DNA from: an uncultured Maribacter sp. | GTDB lineage: Bacteria; Bacteroidota; Bacteroidia; Flavobacteriales; Flavobacteriaceae | NCBI RefSeq assembly: GCF_947495965.1 | Contig: NZ_CANMBB010000010.1 | Coordinates: 1-64,000 of the forward strand | Length of the DNA stretch: 64,000 bases | Direction of reading: 5' to 3' | Shown: positions 10,521 through 19,145 of the stretch, piece after piece | Layout of the letters: every line of letters begins with the position of its first letter | How positions within the stretch are numbered: the stretch's first letter is position 1 | The notes under the pieces: model-generated | Database searches by the model: none | The model's input: the letters and a program-made list of their open reading frames with translations, nothing else | What the model was told of the DNA's origin: nothing | Program-made: the position numbers and the translations under genes

Positions 10521-10786
10521 TCTTCAAATTACGCAATGAAAAACCTATTTGGATAGATTTTTAGATTTAATCTCATATCAAATGTATATGAAAGCTAATA
10601 TCTAATCTAAAAAATGTTGTGAAAACGCCCTATTACTACATGAATTGCGTTAACGATGGAGGTCAAAGAAATACTTTTTGCCTCATGAATAACTACAATA
10701 TGCATCTTACATATTAAAACTAATACTAAAAAACTAGTCTTTTTAGACAACCTTTTTGGAAATCTATTTAAAATATTAAATTTACA

Positions 10787-12718
10787 CTATTTTAAAATAA
10801 TAAACTCCGACCTACGATTAAGCTCATGGTCCTTTCCTTTGCAACGAATACCATTAGCACAATTGTTTATAAGTTTGGTTTCACCGTATCCTTCTCCTTC
10901 TAGTCTATCTTTAGATATTCCTTTAGATATCATGTAATCTACAGTTGCCTGTGCTCTCTTTTTTGATAACCATAGGTTATAAGAATCTTTACCTCTACTA
11001 TCTGTATGCGAGTTAACTTTTATTTTAAGGCTAGGATATTTCTCCATTGCGGCAATTACTTTTTGCACTTCAATTTCTGAGTCTTTACGAATGTCATATT
11101 TATCAAAGTTAAAATATATAGTACTTAGCTGCAATAATTTAGCTAAATCATCTCCATATCCTCCAGAAACCTTATCTCTTTCTAAATAAAAATCAATAAT
11201 TTTAGCTTTACCATCAGATTTCCCTAAATATTCCTCTGCAGGCACATAACCTTCCATTATTGCTCTAACAAAATTACCTTGATTGCAATCTAAGTCTATA
11301 GAATATGTACCGTTAGAATCTGTTATAGCAGAAGATATTTCTGTATTATTTTCGTCAATGATTTTTATAGCTGCACCTGCCAGTACCTCGTTAGAAATTT
11401 TATCTCTTACTGTTCCAGTTACTGCCTGATGGCAATCCAAAAGTAAAGGTTCATTCTCTATAAAACTATATATATCATCTGCTCCTTTCCCTTCTTCTCT
11501 ATTAGATGCAAAATAACCTTCTTTTGTATCCGAATTAAAAATAAAAGTAAAATCATCCATTTTACTATTAACAGGTTCCCCTACATTAACCACAGAACCA
11601 TTTAGTTTTCCGTCCGAAACATTAGTTGCAAAAACATCTAATCCTCCTAGTCCTGGGTGCCCGTCTGATGACATGTATAAAACATCCTCAGTAGTTATAA
11701 AAGGAAATGTTTCTCTAGCCTCTGTATTTATATTACTCCCTAAATTTTCAGGGCTACCAAGAGTTCCATCTTCATTTATACGAACTCTATATATATCTGA
11801 TGCACCAAATGTTCCTGGCATATCTGATGCAAAATACAAAGTACTTTCATCATTACTCAAAGCTGGGTGGGCTACAGAATAAGAATCACTATTAATAGGC
11901 AACTCTTCTATATTAGACCAAACACTGGTACTATCTATATATGTTGCTTTAAATATTTTAAGTCGAATAACTCCTTTATCGTCTTTTATATATTTACCAT
12001 TTTTAAAATTATTTCTTGTGAAATAAAGTGTACTTCCGTCTTTAGTAATTGCAGATGTAGATTCATGTAAACGCGTATTTACTTCTTTCCCTAATTTAAC
12101 AACAGAAGAATCATTTGTATCATACAAATCTAGAAAATCCTTAGAGTTCCATGTATGCCTATACCTTGCTAAATTTCCTGTATCTCTATCCGAAGAAAAT
12201 ATTAACCCCTCTTTATAAAAAGATGGAGCAAATTCTGTATATGAAGTATTGTATTCAAAAGGTTTTATAGTATACCTACCAGAGTTCTTTTTAATTTCTT
12301 TTAAATAATTTTTTTCTTCCTTAAAACCATTTGCTCTAGCATCATTATCTGTTATTTCCGAGAATTTATCCATTACTGCATTAGACCCCTCATAATCTCC
12401 TAATGATTTTAAAGTTTGTGCATATCTAAAAAAATATTCTGGACCAACATCTTTACCGTAATCGTCTATTAATCTCTTATATATATCTGAAGCTTGTTTA
12501 TAATTTGCATTAAAATAGTATGAGTTTCCCAAATTTTTTAGCAAATCTGCAGAAACATATCCTTTATCTAATACTTTTTTATAAATATCTATAGCTGGGC
12601 TAAACGAATATTCTTCATATTCACTATCTGCTTTTATAACTCTTTTTTCTTGCGAAATAGAATTTACTGCAATTAGAGATGAAAAGACAAAAATGAGTAT
12701 TTGTATACTTTTTTTCAT
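10787..12718 (-). CDS. OmpA-family peptidoglycan-binding protein of a SprF-type cassette
   Basis: A 643-aa lipid-free envelope protein with a signal peptide ending before QEKR. Residues of about 25-150 look like TPR helices, about 165-430 are PD40/WD40-like beta-propeller repeats (PSFYKEGLIFSSDRDTG, DESTLYFASDMPG, GHPGLGGLDVFATN), about 435-520 form a carboxypeptidase-regulatory-like domain, and the last 110 residues are a typical OmpA domain (TIYFNFDKYDIR ... RAQATVDYMISKGI ... NRRSEFIIL) that should bind peptidoglycan. It lies 10 nt behind the PorP/SprF gene and surely shares its transcript. In related cassettes such proteins accompany a PorP/SprF channel partner and its T9SS substrate; anchoring that outer-membrane assembly to the cell wall is the likely role. 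Confidence 0.9.
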   Translation of the reverse strand: MKKSIQILIFVFSSLIAVNSISQEKRVIKADSEYEEYSFSPAIDIYKKVLDKGYVSADLLKNLGNSYYFNANYKQASDIYKRLIDDYGKDVGPEYFFRYAQTLKSLGDYEGSNAVMDKFSEITDNDARANGFKEEKNYLKEIKKNSGRYTIKPFEYNTSYTEFAPSFYKEGLIFSSDRDTGNLARYRHTWNSKDFLDLYDTNDSSVVKLGKEVNTRLHESTSAITKDGSTLYFTRNNFKNGKYIKDDKGVIRLKIFKATYIDSTSVWSNIEELPINSDSYSVAHPALSNDESTLYFASDMPGTFGASDIYRVRINEDGTLGSPENLGSNINTEARETFPFITTEDVLYMSSDGHPGLGGLDVFATNVSDGKLNGSVVNVGEPVNSKMDDFTFIFNSDTKEGYFASNREEGKGADDIYSFIENEPLLLDCHQAVTGTVRDKISNEVLAGAAIKIIDENNTEISSAITDSNGTYSIDLDCNQGNFVRAIMEGYVPAEEYLGKSDGKAKIIDFYLERDKVSGGYGDDLAKLLQLSTIYFNFDKYDIRKDSEIEVQKVIAAMEKYPSLKIKVNSHTDSRGKDSYNLWLSKKRAQATVDYMISKGISKDRLEGEGYGETKLINNCANGIRCKGKDHELNRRSEFIILK

Positions 12719-12728
12719 TTTTTATATT

Positions 12729-13682
12729 TTAAAAGAATCTAGGTGAAACTAATCTTCTAAATGATTTAACTAACTCATAACGTAAAAACACCTCAAAAGA
12801 ACCATCATTAAATTGTGTTCCTCCTAAATCTGTTGTTTCTCTGTCGTAAGCAAGACCTAACATAAATTGATCTGATAATTGAAACCCTACCATACCACTT
12901 ACTGCTGCATCCCATCTATATGCTGCTCCAAAAGTAAAACGATCGTTATACATAAAATTCGCAGAAAAATCTACTTGCAACGGAGCTCCACCCACAACTT
13001 TGGTCAACAATGCTGGTTTAAATTTAAAATCTCCATTTAAATCAAAAACATAGCCCGTAATAAAATAAAAATTTATTCTTTCTTTAGATACAAACTGCAC
13101 TGAATTTGCTTCCGTTTGAGAATTATCAAAATGCTCTGTCTGTAATAAATTAGGAGCAGATAAACCTGCGTAAAACCTATCGGTATGATAATATATTCCT
13201 AATCCAAAGTTTGGAGAAAATCTATTTTCTATATTATCTGTTCGTACTACATCATCATCAAAATTACGTAGACCATTAAAATCTAAATTAAGCATATTAC
13301 CTCCTGCTTTTAAACCAAAAGATAATTTTCCCTCCAAGGATACGTCTATTGTATAGGATAAAACAGCATCAAAATAAGTTTCCTGTACTACGCCATCTCC
13401 AATTTCATCATTAACAATAGAAAAACCATATCCTAATTTACTATTTCTTATAGGTGAGTGCACATTAAGAGTTTGCGACTTTGGTGCGCCATCTAAACCT
13501 ACCCATTGTGCTCTATACAGAGCAGCAACACTTAATTGCCCCCTTGAGCCCGCATATGCAGGATTAACACTCATCGTATTAAACATATATTGCGTATACT
13601 GAGCATCTTGTTGTGCCTGAACATTTTCTAAGAAAATAAAACCTAAAAGTATTAATGCTAAAAATCTTTTTTTAATAATCAT
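12729..13682 (-). CDS. PorP/SprF-family type IX secretion outer-membrane protein
   Basis: A 317-aa protein with a signal peptide (ending NVQA-QQDA) followed by the family hallmark QYTQYMFNTMSVNPAYAGSRG. The rest alternates short amphipathic strands typical of an outer-membrane beta-barrel, with the strand-rich end FEVFLRYEL. PorP/SprF proteins attach to the T9SS translocon and each serves a particular type B sorting-domain substrate; in Flavobacterium johnsoniae SprF serves the gliding adhesin SprB. Here the gene is only 5 nt downstream of a protein with a type B domain and 10 nt upstream of an OmpA-family gene, so the three genes form one cassette. The partner is most probably the TSP3-repeat protein in front of it. 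Confidence 0.93.
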   Translation of the reverse strand: MIIKKRFLALILLGFIFLENVQAQQDAQYTQYMFNTMSVNPAYAGSRGQLSVAALYRAQWVGLDGAPKSQTLNVHSPIRNSKLGYGFSIVNDEIGDGVVQETYFDAVLSYTIDVSLEGKLSFGLKAGGNMLNLDFNGLRNFDDDVVRTDNIENRFSPNFGLGIYYHTDRFYAGLSAPNLLQTEHFDNSQTEANSVQFVSKERINFYFITGYVFDLNGDFKFKPALLTKVVGGAPLQVDFSANFMYNDRFTFGAAYRWDAAVSGMVGFQLSDQFMLGLAYDRETTDLGGTQFNDGSFEVFLRYELVKSFRRLVSPRFF

Positions 13683-13687
13683 GTGTT

Positions 13688-16600
13688 TTATAATTGATTA
13701 CTTACATAAATATAACCACTATTGGTTACATGTTTAAGACTATCGTTTTGGTTATCATATTCAAATATATAAAAATATACTCCAGCTGGTAAGTATTCTC
13801 CTCCACTTACAGTTGACCTACCTTTTGATCTTCCGTCAAAAACATTATTTTGATTATTATATTCTTCTCCTTCATAAACCGCTACTCCCCAACGGTTAAA
13901 TATTTTTAAAGAATTATTAACTGCATTCTCTACACCACGTATAAACAGAAAATCGTTTTTACCATCAGAGTTTGGTGATACTATTTGATTAATTTCTATT
14001 TCAACGATTTTAGGAGAATCATCAACTGGATCTAAATAATCTGTAATACCATCGCCATCGGTGTCATCATTCGTTGGGTCGCCATCACCATCTGCATCTT
14101 CATCTGGTGTATTGATTCCATCCCCATCATCATCTAAATCTCTATAATTTACATCTTCTGTACCATCAGTATCTGGTAAATCATTTGCTGGATCATTAAT
14201 CTCATCATTTACATCAAAACCATCATTAACATCACTGCCTTCATAACCATCATCTAAACCATCGCCATCGGTATCTATCCCTGTATAGGTGTGGTCTGGA
14301 GCCCCATCAAAATTAAAGTCATTACCCTCGTTATTATCTGGAACACTATCATTATCACTATCTAAATCTAAGTAATCCTCATTATCTTCTCCGTCTGTAT
14401 TTACAGGAGTCAGTCCTTTTGGATAAGCAGTATTTAATCCATTGTTATTTTCATATGTTGTTGCATCATCTTCATTTGGTGCTATATAACCGTCCGTAGT
14501 TTGTGCTTCTACATTATCTGGAATACCGTCATTATCTGCATCTATATCTAAATAGTTTGGAATACCGTCTTCATCTGTATCTAATGGATTAGTTAACGGA
14601 TTATCATCTCCATCTAAATTTGGATCCTCATCCATATCTAAGATACCATCATTATCATCATCTAAATCTACATAATCTGGAACGCCATCACCATCCGTGT
14701 CTGGACGATCATCTGTTGGGTCTAAATAATCTGGTGTGCCATCTCCATCCGTATCATCATTAGTAGGATTACCATCGCCATCTAAATCTTCATCTGGTGT
14801 ATCTATTCCATCTCCGTCGTCATCTAAATCTCTATAATTTACATCTTCTGTACCATCAGTATCTGGTAAATCATTTGCTGGATCATTAATTTCATCATTT
14901 ACATCAAAACCATCATTTACATCACTTCCTTCATAACCATCATCTAATCCATCCCCATCGGTATCTACTCCTGTATAAGTCTGGTCTGGAATTCCATCAA
15001 AATTAAAGTCATTCCCTTCATTATTATCTGGAACACTATCATTATCACTATCAAGGTCTATATAATCTGGCGTGTCTTCACCATCTGTATTAACTGGTGT
15101 TAAACCATTTGGATACGCACTGTTTAATCCTTCATTAGTTGTATAAGTAGCTGCATCATCTTCATTTGGTGCTATATAACCGTCCGTAGTTTGTGCTTCT
15201 ACATTATCTGGAATACCGTCATTATCTGCATCTATATCTAAATAGTTTGGAATACCGTCTTCATCTGTATCTAATGGATCTGTTGATGGATCATTATCTC
15301 CATCTAAATTTGGATCCTCATCTATATCTAAGATACCATCATTATCATCATCTAAATCTGCTACATCTGGAACACCATCTCCATCCGTATCCAGACGATT
15401 ATCTGTTGCGTCCAAATAATCTGGAGTACCATCGCCATCGGTATCATCATTAGTAGGATCACCATTACCATCTGCATCTTCACCTGGTGTGTCTATTCCA
15501 TCTCCATCATCATCTAAATCTCTATAATTTACATCTTCTGTACCATCAGTATCTGGTAAATCATTTGCTGGATCATTAATTTCATCATTTACATCAAAAC
15601 CATCATTTACATCACTTCCTTCATAACCATCATCTAATCCATCGCCATCGGTATCTACTCCTGTATAAGTCTGGTCCGGAATTCCATCAAAGTTAAAATC
15701 GTTTCCTTCATTGTTATCTGGAACACTATCATTATCACTATCAAGGTCTATATAATCTGGTGTATCTTCTTCGTCTGTATTAACTGGTGTTAAACCATTT
15801 GGATACGCACTGTTTAATCCTTCATTAGTTGTATAAGTAGCTGCATCATCTTCATTTGGTGCTATATAACCGTCCGTAGTTTGTGCTTCTACATTATCTG
15901 GAATACCGTCATTATCTGCATCTATATCTAAATAGTTTGGAATACCGTCTTCATCTGTATCTAATGGATCTGTTGATGGATCATTATCTCCATCTAAATT
16001 TGGATCCTCATCCATATCTAAGATACCATCATTATCATCATCTAAATCTGCTACATCTGGAACACCATCTCCATCCGTATCTATACATACTATTGGAGCT
16101 ACTCTAATACTAATTCCATGAGTATTTAGCGGGTTAGTATCTGTAGAATAAAATTCTACTTCATTAATATCTGTATTAGAAATCCAATCAAAACCTCCTG
16201 GATTTTTAATCGTTATTCCTCCTGAATTTTCAACATAATAATTATTTCCTTCATTATTTGCCTCAAAACCACCTACTAAATTACTAATGAATGAATAAGA
16301 TGTATTTCCAGAATCCAATATACCATCTCTGGTTGATGGATATATAACATCGGAGTGGTGTAATATACCTACTACAGCCACTGTTCCTGAAAATTTAAAT
16401 TTAGTGGTTTGAGTATTGTATAAAATAAACTCATTATCAGATGTAGTACTAGCTCCAATAACACTAACTATTACACTTCCTGCTGGTAAATTCCATTTAT
16501 AACTTATATCAACATCTAAACTTTCTAAATCTCCGTCAACATAAGATGTAGGGTAATTAAAATCTTCCGGAAGAATGTAAACAAAATTATCAGGTAAACA

Positions 16601-16708
16601 CTCTATATCATTTGCAAAATTTACAAATGGAAGAAACATTAATAATGTACAGATTATTCTTTTTTTAAAAAAAAGATTATTCTTAAATAAGCTCGTAAAA
16701 AGTTCCAT
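13688..16708 (-). CDS. TSP3-repeat surface protein with T9SS type B (gliding-motility-associated) C-terminal domain
   Basis: A 1006-aa exported protein. After the signal peptide (to about residue 33) and a beta-rich N-terminal domain of about 170 residues come three nearly identical 230-aa blocks of thrombospondin type 3 Asp-rich repeats ([34 protein letters not shown]), expected to bind many calcium ions and form a stiff stalk. The last 95 residues are a type B T9SS sorting domain ([19 protein letters not shown] ... [15 protein letters not shown] ... [12 protein letters not shown] ... SGYIYV). It should cross the outer membrane through T9SS with help from the PorP/SprF protein encoded 5 nt downstream. 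The highly acidic block would fold only outside the cell where calcium is present. Confidence 0.92.
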   Translation of the reverse strand: MELFTSLFKNNLFFKKRIICTLLMFLPFVNFANDIECLPDNFVYILPEDFNYPTSYVDGDLESLDVDISYKWNLPAGSVIVSVIGASTTSDNEFILYNTQTTKFKFSGTVAVVGILHHSDVIYPSTRDGILDSGNTSYSFISNLVGGFEANNEGNNYYVENSGGITIKNPGGFDWISNTDINEVEFYSTDTNPLNTHGISIRVAPIVCIDTDGDGVPDVADLDDDNDGILDMDEDPNLDGDNDPSTDPLDTDEDGIPNYLDIDADNDGIPDNVEAQTTDGYIAPNEDDAATYTTNEGLNSAYPNGLTPVNTDEEDTPDYIDLDSDNDSVPDNNEGNDFNFDGIPDQTYTGVDTDGDGLDDGYEGSDVNDGFDVNDEINDPANDLPDTDGTEDVNYRDLDDDGDGIDTPGEDADGNGDPTNDDTDGDGTPDYLDATDNRLDTDGDGVPDVADLDDDNDGILDIDEDPNLDGDNDPSTDPLDTDEDGIPNYLDIDADNDGIPDNVEAQTTDGYIAPNEDDAATYTTNEGLNSAYPNGLTPVNTDGEDTPDYIDLDSDNDSVPDNNEGNDFNFDGIPDQTYTGVDTDGDGLDDGYEGSDVNDGFDVNDEINDPANDLPDTDGTEDVNYRDLDDDGDGIDTPDEDLDGDGNPTNDDTDGDGTPDYLDPTDDRPDTDGDGVPDYVDLDDDNDGILDMDEDPNLDGDDNPLTNPLDTDEDGIPNYLDIDADNDGIPDNVEAQTTDGYIAPNEDDATTYENNNGLNTAYPKGLTPVNTDGEDNEDYLDLDSDNDSVPDNNEGNDFNFDGAPDHTYTGIDTDGDGLDDGYEGSDVNDGFDVNDEINDPANDLPDTDGTEDVNYRDLDDDGDGINTPDEDADGDGDPTNDDTDGDGITDYLDPVDDSPKIVEIEINQIVSPNSDGKNDFLFIRGVENAVNNSLKIFNRWGVAVYEGEEYNNQNNVFDGRSKGRSTVSGGEYLPAGVYFYIFEYDNQNDSLKHVTNSGYIYVSNQL
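14015..16084 (-). repeat. Three tandem 690-bp repeats inside the TSP3 surface gene
   Basis: The same stretch starting gctatataaccgtccgtagt recurs at 14481, 15171 and 15861, giving a period of exactly 690 bp (230 codons). The two upstream copies (about 14700-16084) are nearly identical at the DNA level; the copy nearest the 3' end has drifted more. Boundaries are approximate. The frame is kept, so copy number can change without breaking the gene. Confidence 0.9.
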
Positions 16709-16912
16709 AAGTGGTAGTAATTTTAGTTTTACTTATCACCATGGCTAGTAAGAAAATTTATAAATAGTAAGATGCTGGGAGCATTGTATATTATAACGCA
16801 AGATAAATGTAAAAATCTTTTCATCAAATTCTTTTCTCTCCATAAATTGTGTAAATTCTTTAAAAAACTAATATCCTCGTTAAAAGGTTACTCATTCTCA
16901 GTACAGAAACAG

Positions 16913-16988
16913 TTTGTCGATAAAATTGGATTTTTTTTAAATTTTGCAACAATGCATTTCATCGACAAAAAGTGCGTTTTGTCGATGA
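16913..16988. promoter_or_regulatory. TTTTGTCGATGA inverted repeat plus a third half-site
   Basis: A perfect 12-bp inverted repeat (TCATCGACAAAA, 6-nt spacer AGTGCG, then its reverse complement) spans 16959-16988. A third partial copy, TTTGTCGAT, lies at 16913-16921. The arrangement looks like a protein-binding site for a dimeric regulator rather than a terminator, since it is about 250 nt upstream of the surface cassette and 100 nt upstream of prfC and has no T run. The regulator is unknown. Confidence 0.5.
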
Positions 16989-17063
16989 TTGATTTAAAAA
17001 AATTAGATGATATTACTTTCTTATATTAAGAACAACTCCGTAAAATAGTTTTATATTTTACCT

Positions 17064-17071
17064 TACTTTTG
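17064..17071 (+). promoter_or_regulatory. -7 promoter box of prfC (decides the start codon)
   Basis: TACTTTTG matches TAnnTTTG. It overlaps the TTG that opens the ORF-track call at 17069, so that codon cannot be in the mRNA as a normal start; the ATG at 17087 is preferred. No clear TTG is seen at -33. Confidence 0.5.
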
Positions 17072-17086
17072 CACCAAATTTATACC

Positions 17087-18676
17087 ATGGATTTTAAGAC
17101 CGAAATACAACGAAGGAGAACATTTGGGATAATATCTCACCCAGATGCAGGAAAAACCACTTTAACAGAAAAGTTATTATTATTTGGAGGCGCTATACAA
17201 GAAGCCGGAGCTGTAAAAAATAATAAAATAAAAAAAACTGCCACCAGTGATTTTATGGAAATTGAAAGACAAAGAGGTATTTCTGTTGCAACTTCTGTCT
17301 TAGCTTTTATATACAATGACAAAAAGATTAATATTTTAGATACTCCTGGTCACAAGGATTTTGCAGAGGACACGTTTAGAACACTAACCGCTGTTGATAG
17401 TGTTATTGTTGTTATTGATGTTGCAAAAGGTGTTGAAGAGCAAACTGTAAAATTAGTAGAAGTTTGTAGAATGCGTAACATACCAATGCTAGTTTTTATT
17501 AATAAATTAGACAGAGAGGGTAAAGATGCTTTTGATTTATTAGATGATTTAGAACAAAAACTCGGCTTAAAAGTAACTCCTCTAAGTTTTCCTATAGGTA
17601 TGGGGTACGACTTTAAAGGTATTTATAATATATATGAAAAAAATGTAAACCTATTTAGTGGTGATAGTAAAAAAAACATAGAAGACACTATTGCTATTGA
17701 TGATTTACAAAGCCCCGAACTAACAAAACTAATTGGAGAAAAAGCTGCAAACACATTACGAGATGATCTAGAATTAGTAAGTGGCGTTTACCCAGAATTT
17801 AACAAAGAAGCTTATTTAAAAGCAGAACAACAACCTGTTTTTTTTGGGTCTGCACTAAATAACTTTGGGGTGCGCGAACTATTAGATTGTTTTATAAATA
17901 TTGCCCCACCTCCTAGACCAAAATTAGCGGAAGAAAGATTAGTAAATGCTAATGAAAAAGAGCTTTCTGGTTTTGTATTTAAAATACATGCCAATATGGA
18001 TCCAAAGCATAGAGACAGATTAGCATTTGTAAAAATAGTTTCTGGAACTTTTGAAAGAAACAAACCATATTTACATGTACGTCAAGGTAAAAAATTAAAG
18101 TTTTCAAGTCCTAATGCCTTTTTTGCGGAAAAAAAAGAAATTGTTGACATCTCTTATCCTGGAGATATTGTAGGGCTTCATGATACTGGAAACTTTAAAA
18201 TTGGTGACACTCTTACTGAAGGAGAACAATTAAACTATAAAGGTATTCCTAGTTTCTCTCCAGAACATTTTAGGTATATAAATAACGCTGACCCTTTAAA
18301 ATCTAAACAACTTTACAAGGGAATTGACCAATTAATGGATGAAGGTGTAGCACAGCTTTTTACTTTAGAATTAAATGGCAGAAAAGTAATTGGTACAGTT
18401 GGAGCTTTACAATTTGAAGTGATTCAGTATCGTTTAGAGCATGAATATGGTGCAAAATGCAGCTATGAAAACTTCCCAGTACATAAAGCCTGTTGGGTAG
18501 ACCAATCTAACAACAAAACAGATGAATTTAAAGAGTTTATCCGCGTTAAACAGAAGTTTTTAGCAAAAGATAAAAAAGGGCAACTAGTTTTCTTAGCTGA
18601 TTCAAATTTCTCTCTACAAATGACACAGCAGAAATATCCTAATGTAAAATTACATTTTACTTCTGAGTTTGATTAG
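17087..18676 (+). CDS. prfC: Peptide chain release factor 3
   Basis: A translational GTPase of 529 aa from the chosen start, the usual RF3 length. It removes RF1/RF2 from the ribosome after peptide release. The G domain shows GIISHPDAGKTTLTEKLL (G1), the switch region with RGISVATSV, DTPGHKDF (G3) and INKLDREG (G4); the C-terminal part has the RF3-typical GALQFEVIQYRLEHEYGAKC. The ORF-track start at 17069 is a TTG inside the presumed -7 box, whereas ATG 17087 (MDFKTEIQRRRTFGIISHPDAGKT) gives the standard N-terminus. It is a single-gene transcript facing a bidirectional terminator shared with the convergent DUF3467 gene. Confidence 0.96.
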   Translation: MDFKTEIQRRRTFGIISHPDAGKTTLTEKLLLFGGAIQEAGAVKNNKIKKTATSDFMEIERQRGISVATSVLAFIYNDKKINILDTPGHKDFAEDTFRTLTAVDSVIVVIDVAKGVEEQTVKLVEVCRMRNIPMLVFINKLDREGKDAFDLLDDLEQKLGLKVTPLSFPIGMGYDFKGIYNIYEKNVNLFSGDSKKNIEDTIAIDDLQSPELTKLIGEKAANTLRDDLELVSGVYPEFNKEAYLKAEQQPVFFGSALNNFGVRELLDCFINIAPPPRPKLAEERLVNANEKELSGFVFKIHANMDPKHRDRLAFVKIVSGTFERNKPYLHVRQGKKLKFSSPNAFFAEKKEIVDISYPGDIVGLHDTGNFKIGDTLTEGEQLNYKGIPSFSPEHFRYINNADPLKSKQLYKGIDQLMDEGVAQLFTLELNGRKVIGTVGALQFEVIQYRLEHEYGAKCSYENFPVHKACWVDQSNNKTDEFKEFIRVKQKFLAKDKKGQLVFLADSNFSLQMTQQKYPNVKLHFTSEFD

Positions 18677-18692
18677 CAGGATTTTCTAAAAT

Positions 18693-18729
18693 AAAAAAAG
18701 CGATGAAATTAAATTTCATCGCTTTTTTT
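18693..18729. terminator. Bidirectional terminator between prfC and the DUF3467 gene
   Basis: A near-perfect hairpin, A-run then GCGATGAAATT / AATTTCATCGC then T-run, works on both strands. It overlaps the stop codon of the minus-strand gene. Confidence 0.9.
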
Positions 18730-19036
18730 ATGCTTCACCAGTTGGTCCAAAATTCATTGGAATAGGTTGCTGCTCATAATCTTTAATAACTCCATGGGCT
18801 TTTTCAAACCGATCTACATTATCACTTAAAGCTCTTAAGAACTTTTTAGCATGCTGTGGCGTTAACACAATTCTACTTTTTACCTTCGCTTTTGGAGCGC
18901 CAGGCATCATACTTATAAAATCTACAACAAACTCAGAAACAGAATGATTAATTACTGCAAGATTGGAATAAGTTCCTTCTGCAGTTTTTTCATCTAATTC
19001 TATATTTATTTGTTGTTTTTTAGATTCTTCACTCAT
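18728..19036 (-). CDS. DUF3467 family protein
   Basis: A 102-aa soluble protein with the DUF3467 pattern: N-terminal polar stretch, GTYSNLAVINHSVSEFVVDFISMMPG, then KVKSRIVLTPQHAKKFLRALSDNVDRFEKAHG. The family is common in Bacteroidota and has no established function that I know. In this phylum it is very often found just behind rpoC, as here (110 nt downstream, same strand), although a strong terminator separates the two. No signal peptide or membrane segment is present. Confidence 0.9.
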   Translation of the reverse strand: MSEESKKQQINIELDEKTAEGTYSNLAVINHSVSEFVVDFISMMPGAPKAKVKSRIVLTPQHAKKFLRALSDNVDRFEKAHGVIKDYEQQPIPMNFGPTGEA

Positions 19037-19109
19037 AATACTATTTCTAAATTAATACTCTTATAAAACTCTACTATTGTAAAGTTAGTATAGAAAATAA
19101 CTATAAAAA

Positions 19110-19139
19110 AATAACCCTCGATTTTCATCGAGGGTTATT
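19110..19139 (-). terminator. Terminator of the rpoBC operon
   Basis: A perfect 13-bp stem AATAACCCTCGAT with a 4-nt loop follows the rpoC stop within 10 nt and is followed on the minus strand by a T run. Confidence 0.93.
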
Positions 19140-19145
19140 CTTAAT

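Larger units (their letters stand above)
16709..17086. other. Divergent regulatory region between the SprF cassette and prfC
   Basis: About 380 bases without a convincing gene; the 85-aa plus-strand ORF here looks spurious. Toward the cassette a weak minus-strand promoter can be drawn (TTG at 16825-16827, 19 nt, TATCTTG at 16799-16805). The centre holds a perfect inverted repeat and an extra half-site (separate entry). Toward prfC there is a TACTTTTG box. Confidence 0.5.

Noticed and set aside
10726-10746. CTAAAAA/TTTTTAG hairpin after the OmpA gene as terminator
   Set aside because: The stem is only seven A/T-rich pairs and could occur by chance in this base composition; not strong enough to list.
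15193-16107. Plus-strand ORFs rich in [10 protein letters not shown]-type repeats
   Set aside because: They are antisense shadows of the 690-bp TSP3 repeats; the minus strand has the signal peptide, calcium motifs and sorting domain.
13688-16708. Long direct repeats as a CRISPR array
   Set aside because: The unit is 690 bp, in frame and codes for TSP3 repeats; no short repeats with unique spacers were seen anywhere in the window.
16772-17029. 85-aa plus-strand ORF between the SprF cassette and prfC
   Set aside because: Composition is Lys/Phe/Leu-rich as expected of AT-rich noncoding sequence, it runs through the inverted repeat, and has no recognisable family or start context.
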